The notes: generated from the sequence alone by a model not told the origin. Numbered from the stretch's first letter, positions 33,349 through 43,260 are shown. The stretch is 64,000 nucleotides of DNA from Dulcicalothrix desertica PCC 7102 (GCF_003991905.1 NZ_RSCL01000006.1:287733-351732); one strand, 5' to 3'. Made by a program: numbers and translations.

Positions 33349-33617
33349 GGTATTGGTGATTTTTATGCCGAATGAGGCGTTGAAATTACACAAGTGCCCT
33401 AAGTGGGACTAGCTGAGAGTATATATTTTAAGCACTAGGGAATGCAAAATCTCACCCTGTGAACATTTTTCTACATTCATAAAATTTAAATATTATATAG
33501 ATTAGTTAAACTAATACAAATTTTTCCTGTAGATTTTATTTAATTGATACACCACTAAAGTGCGGCGCCATAGCTACAATCTTAGGGTACACACCAAGCA
33601 AATAAAGGTGCATGTAG

Positions 33618-34310
33618 ATGTTCAAAAGGCTTATTCAGTGGCTGAAAAAATTTTTCCAAGCTTTGTTCGGTGGTAACACGACAAAGCCCAAATCCAAAAT
33701 TGTCAGTTCGGTTGAGAAAAAACCCGCTCCTCCCCTCAGCGACACAGATTTGGAATTCTTGTTTACTGAGCTTTTGGAAGGAGTTAACCAAGCGCGCGGT
33801 CAAGCGTGGGCACTGAAATGGCTGCATAACATTGAACACCGTGTTTCTACTGAACGTTGGTTAGAATGGTTAAATAAGTTTGGTGATAAATTGCTGGCAT
33901 CAACGGCACCAAATAATGAATTAGCTGCAAGACTCGTTCAACTTGGCGAATTGGAAGTTGGCGAGGTTGGAGACACTGCTTATGATATAGGAATGGAACT
34001 GCTAACTCGCAATCAAACCGAACCAATTTGGGAATACAGTGGACCCGACAACGTGACGCAGTTAATACCCGATACCTCAGAACAGCATTCAACGCTTCAA
34101 CAGCCAGAAAACACACCCGAAGGAGAAGGTGAATTTCAAACTATTACTCTTGACCAACTCTACGAACTGATGCATCAGGATACTAACCTGCGCGCTTCTA
34201 TTGCTCAACAAGTTGGTATAGAAAGTGATGACCCAGACGTGATCATCCAAGCGTTAGTTGACCAATTCCAAGCTGAATCTCAAGCTAATCCTCAAGACTC
34301 ATCTATTTAG
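33618..34310 (+). CDS. Hypothetical protein sharing an N-terminal domain with the TPR-CHAT protein
   Basis: 230 residues. A basic amphipathic N-terminus (MFKRLIQWLKKFFQALFGG) is followed by a ~90-residue helical domain (LSDTDLEFLFTELLEGVNQARGQAWALKWLHNIEHRVSTERWLEWLNKFGDKLL...AARLVQLGELEVGEVGDTAYDIGMELL). The same domain opens the 1444-residue gene at 34583 with high identity, so the two are tandem paralogues. The C-terminal ~60 residues (TLDQLYELMHQDTNLRASIAQQVG) are a separate helical segment. No signal peptide; the amphipathic start could bind membranes. Function unknown; a partnership with the larger paralogue is likely. Confidence 0.75.
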   Translation: MFKRLIQWLKKFFQALFGGNTTKPKSKIVSSVEKKPAPPLSDTDLEFLFTELLEGVNQARGQAWALKWLHNIEHRVSTERWLEWLNKFGDKLLASTAPNNELAARLVQLGELEVGEVGDTAYDIGMELLTRNQTEPIWEYSGPDNVTQLIPDTSEQHSTLQQPENTPEGEGEFQTITLDQLYELMHQDTNLRASIAQQVGIESDDPDVIIQALVDQFQAESQANPQDSSI

Positions 34311-34582
34311 TGCAATTGTACTAAATGAAACCAAATTTGGCAAGGGGGTAGGAAAATAAAAATTAGGTAAAGTTAATTAATTATTGGCAGCAGAAATATA
34401 GCGTATAAATCGAATGAGTGGTATTGTATCTTTTGTTTCTCAAGAAAATGTATTCGCCTGTTAAAACATGTATTTTGATTAAATATTTCTTGAAATATTT
34501 GTAACTAAGCGAACACATAGCGATTCCCTAAATTCATGAGTATCGCTACAATCAATGAGGCACATCCAGAGTATAACGGTAG

Positions 34583-37500
34583 ATGCTCAGGCGGTTAGTA
34601 AAATTGCTTAGAAAGTTTTTCCAGCAACTGTTTGGTAAAAAGAAAGAGCGTTCGAGGGCATTGGTAACGCAACAGACTGTGGTGCAATCACCACCGATGT
34701 TAACTAATGCCGATTTAGAGTATTTGTTTACCCAGTTGCTAGAAGGTGTGAGTCAAGCACGTGGGCAAACTTGGGCAATCAAATACTTAGAACGAATGTC
34801 CAATCGTATAAGTACACAACGTTGGTTAGAGTGGTTGCAAATTTTTGGCGAGCGATTGCTTGCTTCTCCTGCACCAAATGAAGAGCTAGCGTTTCGACTG
34901 GTTCAATTAGGGGAGTTAGAAATTGGCACTGTCGGAGACTTTGCTCACGACATAGGAATGCGACTGCTAGCTCGTAATACAGGTGTTTCATGGCAAGATA
35001 TTCGTAACGACGAAGTTACTGAAGGAAGTATCGAGATAATCGTGCCTAATCCAAACTACGAATCTGCCATTTCCTTATCTGGTACAGACTCTCAAGATTT
35101 AGATTTCGATAATTCCTCAACTGCTGATTTTGAATTACCACCAGAAATATCTGGGCAAGATTTGCTCGATATATATAGTGAAGATTTACAAGAGTTTGAG
35201 CAGTCCACTTCTCAACCCGATTCAATTTACTATTCAGATTTAATAAGCAACACAGCGATAACATCAGTAACTGAAGATGTTGATAGTGTTTTTTGTGATA
35301 CACCCGGACAAAATTTACTGCGTCAGTTCGGTGAAGATTTGTGGGGAATACAAGAACAATATTCAACATCAGTAACAAATTATATAAACGAACCAAATAA
35401 TGATTTAATTTCTACAACAGAAAGTAATATTAATAATGTAGAAATAGTCGAAAATATCGAAAATATCGAAATTACAGATACACAGCAGCAAGAAGAACTA
35501 TTACGCCAGTACGGAGAGGAATTATGGGATTCAGAGCCGGCGGCGCTTCTTGAACCTGTAGTATACGAATCGAATTTAACAAATGAATTAGCCAACGAAA
35601 ATGTGGCGCCAACTCAAACCACAATAGAAGAAGAAATTACTCCGGCATTATTAGATACTCCAGGACAATATCTAATTACTGAGCTAGGAGACGATTTATG
35701 GGGTACAGATACAAAACTAGAAGTTGAAATTGAGGCGCCAACTGAAACAGTTGTTGAAGAAATTACCACAGGCGAACAGTGGGCGCGGATAATAGACGAA
35801 AATTATATAGAGTTTATTGCACCAGAGGCACCTACTGAAACAGTTGAAGAAGAAATCGATTTAGATTCTCCAGTAATTCCAGTTCAGCGTCCAAGCGTTT
35901 TACCAATACAGCAAGACTTTGACGATGCACTTACCGAGATGTCCCCAACCGTCGCGGTAACGCTTGACGAACTTTGGGTGCGGTTACAACAAAGTGCAAA
36001 TTTAGTTGAACAGTTAGCATCTGGGTTACTTTCTGAAACTAGTACCTCGCAAATTTTTGTTGATATCCCCAACCAAGCATCTAAGCTACTAGAAGCACAA
36101 GCATGGTTCTATCAGGCTTTAGCGCAAACTAAAGCCGGAAATTTATCAGCTGCTGTTTTTTCGTATGACCAAGCAATTGAAGCAGCACCTGATGCTTATG
36201 AATACTGGTTTAATCGAGGTTTAGCCCTGTTCCACTTGAAAAATTTGCAAGGAGCCATTGCCAGTTATGAAAATGCAATTGCCATTAAACCCGATTATTA
36301 CAAAGCTTGGTTTAATCGAGGCGCCAGTTTAGGTGAACTAGAAAGATACTCAGAAGCAATAGCGTCATTTGATAAAGCGATTGAAATTAAATCAGACTAT
36401 GGTGATGCGTGGGCAGGTAAAGGATTAGCATTACTAAAACTTTGGCAAATACCTGAAGCAATTAGCTGCTATGACCGTGCCACACAACTCGAACCAATGG
36501 ATGCCGAAAATTGGTATTATCGCGGAATTGCACTGTCGCAAAACAAACAATATGCTGAAGCGATTACCTCATTTGACGAAGCCGTGGAAATACAACCGCA
36601 ACACTCAGGCGCCTGGTATCAACGTGGGTTAGCGATGGCACAATTAGAGCAATGGGAAGAAGCGGTTATTTCATATCAAAAAGCCCTAAAATCGCAACCA
36701 GGCTCTTATGAACTTTGGTACCTGCGTGGAGTAGCACTCGATAAATGTAATCGACACGAAGATGCAGTTGAGTCTTATGATAATGCTCTTGCACTCAACC
36801 CAGAATTTTATGAAATTTGGATAGACCGAGGTGTACTTCAAGCAAGTTTAGGAGAATGGCATCAAGCAATAGCATCATGGGATAAAGCACTTGATATTAA
36901 CCCCAATGTATATTTGGCTTGGTTCAACAAAGCCATCGCTTGGGAGCAACTGGGAGACTCATATCAAGCGCTTATATGCTATGACCAAACGGTTGATAGA
37001 GAGCCAAATATATTTGCAGCTTGGTACAACCGAGGTTTACTACTAGCAGCTTCAGAAAAATATGAAGACGCAATTTTATCATTCGACTATGCAATTCAAC
37101 TACAAAGCGACAGCACCGAAGCATGGATAGCGCGTGCGAATACTGTAGAAAAATCTGCGGATTTCGATTATTACTTAAGTTCGCATAGTTCAATTGCAAA
37201 TGAAAATCCGGCATTAAACGCGCGTGGTTCGGAAGGAAAATTAGCGACTTATGCAGTAGCTGTTAACTACATAAATAAAGATACTCAACCCGAAGTTTGG
37301 TGTAAATTACATATAGCACTTGGTAATGCTTATTACGATAGAGGCAAGCGCTACACTTACATTTCCGACGATTGGTCACAAGCTATTTACGCTTATAATC
37401 AAGCATTATCGGCTGTTAATAGTACAGAGTTTCTATCATTGCATTTAGAAGTTTTACAAAACATTATTATAGTTCTACTAGGATTCGGTGATACTTTACA

Positions 37501-38917
37501 GGCACAACAATTTCAAACTTATGCAGCAACCTTATTATCAAATACCTTAAACGACTCACAGCGCGACAATAATAGCAAAAAAGATTTAGCATTAAAATTT
37601 GCTGGTATCGGACAACTAGCAGTAGATATTTCCGTACAATCAGGTGAACTGCTCCAAGCTTTAGAACTAGCCGAATTTGGTAAAAATGCTTGTTTAAATT
37701 GGCAACAATTTGGTTTCGTTGACAACTTCTATTCTCCGAGCTACAAATCAATACAAAATTTAGTCAATTCCACAACAGCTATTATATATTGGCACATCAG
37801 TCCTTCTGGCTTACGAAGCTTTATCGTCAAAACAAACCATCCAGAACCAATACTTGTCTTTACACCAATGTTGAACATTGGTGAAATGAACGAAATACCA
37901 GTACCCGAAGTAATTGCAAATTTAACAGCATTTGAAGACTGGGCAACTGAATGGAACCAGCATGTAGAAGAATCTTGGGTGCCTTTCATGGAAGCGCGAC
38001 TGCTCAAACTTCGTGAAATTTTAAGTATTGGCGCCATCGAACAAGAACTCGAAGGCATTACAAAGTTAATATTAATACCTCATCGCGATTTATTTAAATA
38101 TCCACTTCATGCCCTATTCTTACTAACCAGTATAAAAACAATCACCTATTTTCCGACTGCCGAACTAGCATTAGCACTGAAAAATCAAACATCGCAACCT
38201 ATTGATACACAATCATTACTAAGTATAGAGGCGCCAACCACTAAAAATTATCCATTACTAGAATCAGTAAAAATACAAACAGAAGGTATTACAAATCTAT
38301 TTAATCAAGTCAAACGAATTCAGGCAGCAAAAGCAACAAAGCAAGAAGTACTCAACGCACTGAGTAACCATAGCATCCTTCATTTTGCAGGTTACGCAAA
38401 CGACAACCCAAACAACTCCAAACAATCACAACTATTACTAGCAGAAGAAGAAAAGCTTTCGTTAGAACAAATTAATGCGCGAATTCTCAATAACTATTCA
38501 TTAATAACCCTTTCAGGTCAAACAACAATCACCACAGACCAAACAATAACCACAGAATATGTAGGTATAGTCAGCGAACTCATGAAAGCAGGTGTTAACC
38601 ATGTATTAATAACACAATGGATGGTTGATAATATTGCCAATGCACTAGTAATGATCGAATTTTATCGAAGACTCAAACAAGGAAAAGCTGCCCCTACTGC
38701 CCTAAACGAAGCAACCGCATGGTTAAAAGAACTAACCGCAGGTGAATTAAAGAAATGGTACGAAGATAACTTACGAAAATCGCCCCTTGGAGGAACTAAA
38801 ATACAGGCGCCAGTCGCAGAACAACTCCAAAAACTCAGCACCATCCCAACCAACCAAAAACTCTACAACCATCCCTACTACTGGGCAGCCTTTAAAATTC
38901 ATGGCAACCTAGACTAA
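34583..38917 (+). CDS. TPR protein with a degenerate C-terminal CHAT domain
   Basis: 1444 residues. Residues 1-140 repeat the N-terminal domain of the upstream gene (MLRRLVKLLRKFFQQLFGKK..., LTNADLEYLFTQLLEGVSQARGQTW). Residues ~190-375 are an acidic linker with four copies of a motif like LLRQFGEDLWG. About ten TPRs fill 506-856 (for example AWFNRGASLGELERYSEAIASFDKAIEIK). Residues ~1050-1444 are CHAT-like (HFAGYANDNP, LITLSGQTT, VNHVLITQWMVDNIANALVMIEFYRRL). The catalytic His is Tyr (Y1271) and the catalytic Cys is Gln (Q1313), so protease activity is unlikely. It is followed 22 bp later by a P450 gene. Confidence 0.88.
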   Translation: MLRRLVKLLRKFFQQLFGKKKERSRALVTQQTVVQSPPMLTNADLEYLFTQLLEGVSQARGQTWAIKYLERMSNRISTQRWLEWLQIFGERLLASPAPNEELAFRLVQLGELEIGTVGDFAHDIGMRLLARNTGVSWQDIRNDEVTEGSIEIIVPNPNYESAISLSGTDSQDLDFDNSSTADFELPPEISGQDLLDIYSEDLQEFEQSTSQPDSIYYSDLISNTAITSVTEDVDSVFCDTPGQNLLRQFGEDLWGIQEQYSTSVTNYINEPNNDLISTTESNINNVEIVENIENIEITDTQQQEELLRQYGEELWDSEPAALLEPVVYESNLTNELANENVAPTQTTIEEEITPALLDTPGQYLITELGDDLWGTDTKLEVEIEAPTETVVEEITTGEQWARIIDENYIEFIAPEAPTETVEEEIDLDSPVIPVQRPSVLPIQQDFDDALTEMSPTVAVTLDELWVRLQQSANLVEQLASGLLSETSTSQIFVDIPNQASKLLEAQAWFYQALAQTKAGNLSAAVFSYDQAIEAAPDAYEYWFNRGLALFHLKNLQGAIASYENAIAIKPDYYKAWFNRGASLGELERYSEAIASFDKAIEIKSDYGDAWAGKGLALLKLWQIPEAISCYDRATQLEPMDAENWYYRGIALSQNKQYAEAITSFDEAVEIQPQHSGAWYQRGLAMAQLEQWEEAVISYQKALKSQPGSYELWYLRGVALDKCNRHEDAVESYDNALALNPEFYEIWIDRGVLQASLGEWHQAIASWDKALDINPNVYLAWFNKAIAWEQLGDSYQALICYDQTVDREPNIFAAWYNRGLLLAASEKYEDAILSFDYAIQLQSDSTEAWIARANTVEKSADFDYYLSSHSSIANENPALNARGSEGKLATYAVAVNYINKDTQPEVWCKLHIALGNAYYDRGKRYTYISDDWSQAIYAYNQALSAVNSTEFLSLHLEVLQNIIIVLLGFGDTLQAQQFQTYAATLLSNTLNDSQRDNNSKKDLALKFAGIGQLAVDISVQSGELLQALELAEFGKNACLNWQQFGFVDNFYSPSYKSIQNLVNSTTAIIYWHISPSGLRSFIVKTNHPEPILVFTPMLNIGEMNEIPVPEVIANLTAFEDWATEWNQHVEESWVPFMEARLLKLREILSIGAIEQELEGITKLILIPHRDLFKYPLHALFLLTSIKTITYFPTAELALALKNQTSQPIDTQSLLSIEAPTTKNYPLLESVKIQTEGITNLFNQVKRIQAAKATKQEVLNALSNHSILHFAGYANDNPNNSKQSQLLLAEEEKLSLEQINARILNNYSLITLSGQTTITTDQTITTEYVGIVSELMKAGVNHVLITQWMVDNIANALVMIEFYRRLKQGKAAPTALNEATAWLKELTAGELKKWYEDNLRKSPLGGTKIQAPVAEQLQKLSTIPTNQKLYNHPYYWAAFKIHGNLD

Positions 38918-38939
38918 TTATTAATAATTACTTCATATC

Positions 38940-40253
38940 ATGAGCGCCAATCAACTTCCACCGGGCAGCAACGGTTTACCAATACTCGGAGAAACCCTAT
39001 CATTCGTATTCGACGCCAATTACATCGCCAAACGCTACCAGCAATACGGCGCCATATTCCGAACCAACTTAATAGGTAAACCAACAGTAGTCATGGTTGG
39101 GCCAGAAGCCGCCGAATTTGTACTTTCCAGCCACATGGAGCATTTCTCCTGGCGCCAAGGATGGCCCAATAACTTCAAAGAACTACTAGGAGAATCACTA
39201 TTTTTAATGGACGGTGAAGAACATCGGCAAAAACGGCGCCTGATAATGCCAGCAATGCACGGGCCAGCACTAACAGATTATTTCGCCACAATGGAGCAAA
39301 TAACCCAAAATTATCTGAACAAATGGGTAACGAAACATGAATTTACTTGGTTTGAAGAATTTAAACAACTAACCTTTGATGTAGCGAGTGAACTATTATT
39401 AGGTACAAAAACTGGTACAGATTCTATACGTCTAAGTCAGCTATTTACAACACTAACAGACGGTTTAATAACAATAAACCCATTAAAATTACCATTTACC
39501 CAATACGGAAAAGCCATAGCAGCAAGGAATCAAATACTCGAACATTTAACTACAGTTGTTCGCCAACGTCGAGAAAATCCTACCAAAGACGCACTATCTT
39601 TACTAATTCAAGCCAAAGACGAAGACGGTAATAGTCTAACCGAACAAGAACTTGTTGCCCAATCAGTCCTATTACTTTTTGCAGGACACGAAACAACAAC
39701 CTCAATGTTAACTTGGTTATGCATCGAACTAGCTCGCCATCCCGAAGTCAAGCAGCGCGCGCGTTCCGAACAACTACAACTAGCAAAACAAGGAGAATTA
39801 AATCTCGAACAACTCGGACAAATGCCGTATTTAGAACAGGTATTATCCGAAGTCGAACGCTTATACCCACCTGTTGGAGGAGGTTTTCGTGGTGTAGTAA
39901 AAGACTTTGAATTTAAAGGCTACCATATACCCGCAGGTTGGCAAGTACTTTACTCAATACTACAAACTCATCGTATCCAAGAAATTTATCCAGAACCCGA
40001 ACGCTTCGACCCAGAAAGATTTAACCCACAGCGCAAAGAAAATAAACGACCCTTCAGCTTAATTGGTTTTGGTGGTGGTCCCCGCGTTTGTATCGGGATA
40101 GCATTCGCCAAAATGGAAATGAAAATAATTGCCGCACACCTACTGCGTAACTACGACTGGGAAATATTACCAAACCAAAGCTTAGAAGTTGTGCGTGTTC
40201 CTACCACACGACCAAAAGACGGGTTCAAGGTTCGATTTGGCGCCAACACCTAA
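38940..40253 (+). CDS. Cytochrome P450, CYP120-like
   Basis: 437 residues. Family features: proline-rich start (LPPGSNGLPILGE), helix C HRQKRRLIMPAMHG, helix I oxygen-binding AGHETTT, K-helix EVERLYPP (ExxR) and the haem loop FGGGPRVCIGIAFAKME with thiolate C384. No membrane anchor is evident. The overall sequence resembles cyanobacterial CYP120 enzymes; Synechocystis CYP120A1 hydroxylates retinoic acid, so an apocarotenoid or isoprenoid substrate is plausible but unproven. It starts 22 bp after the TPR-CHAT gene and may share its transcript. Redox partners are not nearby. Confidence 0.92.
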   Translation: MSANQLPPGSNGLPILGETLSFVFDANYIAKRYQQYGAIFRTNLIGKPTVVMVGPEAAEFVLSSHMEHFSWRQGWPNNFKELLGESLFLMDGEEHRQKRRLIMPAMHGPALTDYFATMEQITQNYLNKWVTKHEFTWFEEFKQLTFDVASELLLGTKTGTDSIRLSQLFTTLTDGLITINPLKLPFTQYGKAIAARNQILEHLTTVVRQRRENPTKDALSLLIQAKDEDGNSLTEQELVAQSVLLLFAGHETTTSMLTWLCIELARHPEVKQRARSEQLQLAKQGELNLEQLGQMPYLEQVLSEVERLYPPVGGGFRGVVKDFEFKGYHIPAGWQVLYSILQTHRIQEIYPEPERFDPERFNPQRKENKRPFSLIGFGGGPRVCIGIAFAKMEMKIIAAHLLRNYDWEILPNQSLEVVRVPTTRPKDGFKVRFGANT

Positions 40254-40276
40254 TAGCTTACTAACGCGCTTGGAGC

Positions 40277-41239
40277 TTGCTTTCACAATCTATAGTGATT
40301 GGTACTCCTGGTTTTATGCCAAGTGAACAAACTACTGGAAGACCTGTATTTTCAAGCGATTTATATAGTTTAGGGCTAACAGCAATTTATTTACTCACAG
40401 GTAAGTACCCCCAAGAACTTGCCACTAATCCTAGTACAGGAGAAATTTTGTGGCGCCAATATGCTTTGAATATCACACCCAGCTTTGCAGCAATTTTAGA
40501 TAAAGCCATTCAACCTTACGCACCAAATCGTTATAAAAATGCTTCTCTTATGCTCCGTTCCCTGCAAAATCTTGTCGCTCCTAAAATCCAACCAAACCCC
40601 ACACTAATTTCTGCTGCACCTACAGGCGCCTATGTTCAACCGCAACAAACACCAACAGTTGTAGTAGCACCAAGTCAAGCGATACCTTACCAGCAACCAG
40701 CAAATGCCCAAGGTATGAATGATTGGCAAAAAGCGTTAGTCATGGGTGGAGTTATCGGTGTATGTGTTCTTGGTGGTTTACTAATTATCGATAGAAAAGA
40801 TAATACTCAACCGCAAACGACTGTGGTTCAACAAAGTACTTCTGTGGCGTCTACAACTAGTTTACCTACTCAAGAGCGACGATTATCTCAACCTCTTGTT
40901 TCCAGAACTTCAGCAGGACAAGCGTTAAGAAATTATTACGAAACAATCAATAGGTCTGAATACCAATCTGCTTGGAGCCAACTTTCTCCCCAACACCGAA
41001 ATAATCCTGATTTGCATCCAGCAGGTTTTAATTCGTTCACCGAATAATGGCAACAGGTTACACGAATAAACATTCAGGAAATAGTGAATCCAGCAACAAG
41101 TAACGATACAGCAATCGTAGAAGCACGAGTCAAATACACCATGACATCAGGAAGACAAATTTCGCAATCATTACGCTATTTTTTTGTATGGGATGCAGTT
41201 TCAGAAAGACGGTTAATTGAAAAAGTTCAAAAGATTTAA
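40277..41239 (+). pseudogene. Ser/Thr protein kinase remnant (C-terminal part, with an in-frame stop)
   Basis: The frame begins inside a kinase domain at IVIGTPGFMPSEQTTGRPVFSSDLYSLGLTAIYLLTGKYP (activation-segment end and helix F) and lacks the N-lobe, catalytic loop and DFG. A TM segment (KALVMGGVIGVCVLGGLLIID, residues about 150-170) and a Pro/Gln linker follow. A TAA at 41045-41047 interrupts an extracellular-type domain: the same frame continues SFTE-stop-WQQVTRINIQ... to YFFVWDAVSERRLIEKVQKI and ends at 41239. It is therefore truncated at the 5' end and also carries a nonsense mutation. The upstream P450 ends 23 bp before it. Confidence 0.8.
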
Positions 41240-41452
41240 GCTACAGTCATTTTTTACCAATAAATACGTAGATTTATTAAAAATAATACTCTAATAATTC
41301 TATCACTTAAGTAAATCAATGATTATTTAGGCTACTTAATCGAGATTTATGGCTTATTTTTAAAAATCCAAATTACCTTATTTAAGTAGTTATTCAGATG
41401 TGGTTAGTCATATTTATAGCTAAGTTGGTAAAAAGTTCTAGGTGCAAGAGTT

Positions 41453-41731
41453 ATGATGACACCAATCCTGTTGAACTATCGCTACCAGGTGATTAGAGTA
41501 CTTGGTTCTGGTGGCTTTGGCGAAACATTTTTAGAAGAAGATACGCAAATGCCAACTAAGCGCAGGTGCGTAATTAAACAACTTAAACCTGTCGCTGATA
41601 ATCCAGAAATTTATCAATTATTCCAAGAACGGTTTCAGCGCGAAGCTGCTATTCTCGAAGAACTCGGTGATGGTAAGACTAATAAAACTTTGGCAATAAT
41701 CTTTATGGTTATTGGGCTTTATAGGGGATAA
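41453..41731 (+). pseudogene. Ser/Thr protein kinase remnant (N-lobe only)
   Basis: 92 residues: LLNYRYQVIRVLGSGGFGETFLEEDTQ is the kinase glycine-rich loop, RRCVIKQLKPV has the ATP-binding Lys, and FQREAAILEELGDG is helix C with its Glu. The sequence then departs into an unrelated tail (KTNKTLAIIFMVIGLYRG) and stops. The rest of the kinase is missing. It lies downstream of a kinase C-terminal remnant, in the wrong order to be one gene, so it is either a second decayed kinase or the product of a rearrangement. Confidence 0.75.
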
Positions 41732-42051
41732 TGGCACAATTCCACTTTTCTTCAAAAATTGGAATGTAACAAAATGTAAGTGTTTCTAGATAATTACCAA
41801 TTTTTTATCATAATGATGCATCTGCCTAAGCAGAAGCTATGTTCAAGTGTCAGTAGATACATATAAATACTAATGTTTTATCACAATGACCTTTCGTTCA
41901 AGCAAAAGTTGTGTTAAAGTTTTAATAAATAGCGTACCATAGGGGTGTATGCACCATTATATTTACCTTAGTGTACACCATAAAAAAGCATGACTGACGG
42001 TTGATAGGAAAAACTTTTAATAGGCGTTCTGAGATATCTCAGGAGAATACG
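41732..42051. other. Intergenic region with an imperfect direct repeat
   Basis: 320 bp. TTTATCATAATGA...AAGCAGAAGCTATGTT (from 41803) recurs in diverged form as TTTATCACAATGA...AAGCAAAAGTTGTGTT (from 41877), about 73 bp apart. No gene seen. It lies just upstream of the small overlapping gene pair and may hold its control region. Confidence 0.5.
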
Positions 42052-42480
42052 ATGACTTTATCATTAAAAAAATCTAAAATTAACCAAATATTTTCTAATG
42101 CATTAAATTTTTTAGGGATTAATTCAATTTTCGGTTTTTTCTCCAATGAAAAATCTGTATTGCTAGAAATTAATAACTTAGTGCATCGTTTGGCGCAACT
42201 AGAAAATGTAGAGGAAGTTAGAGCTGTAAGAAGCAAAAACGATTCGCATGAGATAACTTTTCAAATCTTATCTTATGCGGATTTTGATAATACAAGGAAG
42301 CTTGCAGAAATTGCAACAGCTTTGGTGGTTGAGACTGAATGGAAAATCTGTGATATTTCTAATCAAGAAGATTGGGACTTTGGAACTCAGGTACTTAGCG
42401 ATTTTGGTTCTAGTATAAAAAATAATCAGATAGTTTCCTTTAGTAATGCCCAATCCAAGTATTTATCAGCAGCAAGCTGA
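42052..42480 (+). CDS. Small hypothetical protein, first gene of an overlapping pair
   Basis: 142 residues. I start at ATG 42052, which has a strong ribosome site (AGGAG, 6-base spacing); a TTG 17 codons upstream lacks one. The protein is mixed alpha/beta (LLEINNLVHRLAQLENVEEVRAVRSKNDSHEITFQILSYADF...LAEIATALVVETEWKICDIS) with no signal peptide. I do not recognise the family. Its last 35 bases overlap the start of the next gene, so translation is probably coupled. The lack of GGCGCC sites and the neighbouring kinase debris suggest an acquired module. An antitoxin or regulator role is possible but unproven. Confidence 0.65.
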   Translation: MTLSLKKSKINQIFSNALNFLGINSIFGFFSNEKSVLLEINNLVHRLAQLENVEEVRAVRSKNDSHEITFQILSYADFDNTRKLAEIATALVVETEWKICDISNQEDWDFGTQVLSDFGSSIKNNQIVSFSNAQSKYLSAAS

Positions 42481-42859
42481 ATTTAACGAACAGACTGCCA
42501 AAGCTGCTCAAGCAGGTTTTCCTGATTGGGCTGTTATTATGTGCTTTTATGCTGCTCTCCACTGGGTTAATGATTATGCTTTTCGACAGGGTGATATCAA
42601 AAACTTTGAAAACGATGATGATAGTGATTCGCCCCACAAACGTCGAAGAATGTACGTAAAAAAAATTGCAAAGCAAAATAAGTGGAATGATTTAGAAGAA
42701 GCCTATGAGCTACTTTATAGAGTTAGTATGACGGCAAGGTATTTAGAAGGATTAGAAAAACAAAACTGCACGGCTAGAGAACATTATGCTAAAAATGGTG
42801 TTCAATTTTGCTTCGAGTACTTAGAAACAATTAAAAAAAGACTCATTCAAAAGTCTTGA
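42446..42859 (+). CDS. HEPN-like helical protein, second gene of the pair
   Basis: 137 residues, mostly alpha-helical. The arrangement FPDWAVIMCFYAALHWVNDYAF, then SPHKRRRMYVKKIA, then EEAYELLYRVSMTARYLEG resembles HEPN-type proteins (helical nucleotide-binding or RNase domains with a Y/F-A-A-h-H segment, a His-Lys-Arg stretch and a Leu-Tyr...Arg-Tyr segment). A strict R-x4-6-H RNase motif is not obvious. It starts 35 bp inside the upstream gene in another frame. The pairing recalls toxin-antitoxin or abortive-infection modules, but function is inferred only from fold resemblance and context. Confidence 0.65.
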   Translation: MPNPSIYQQQAEFNEQTAKAAQAGFPDWAVIMCFYAALHWVNDYAFRQGDIKNFENDDDSDSPHKRRRMYVKKIAKQNKWNDLEEAYELLYRVSMTARYLEGLEKQNCTAREHYAKNGVQFCFEYLETIKKRLIQKS

Positions 42860-43260
42860 ATAGATTTAATTATTACATTTTTGTTTGTCAAAGCATGAAA
42901 AACGTTTTATCACGCAGTTAACTTTTATTTTACAGACCCAACTTCAGGTACTACTTATACTACTGTTTGGGCAAAAGTTGAATTTTTAAATTGAAGATTT
43001 AAAATTATAAAAATATTCTTTATTTTAAATCAGGCGTTCCCAAATTAAGATATTAATTCTCTTTTATTACTGTGATGAGATAAAAAATTATTGGCTGGCT
43101 TCACTATATATAGAATTAAAATTGTCCCACTATCTGTAAATTAACTTACTAGCTTTTTGTTGGGTTACTATAAATAAAACTCTTGTGGGATGGGCTTTCT
43201 CTTGCCCCTTCCTAAATATAGTTCTAGATGTAGGGGCGGGCAGGGATGCCCGCTCCACAA

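Noticed and set aside
33349-33393. 15-codon N-terminal extension of DnaX
   Set aside because: DnaX proteins begin at MSYEPLHHKYRPKSF; the upstream codons have no homology to the family and an unlikely start.
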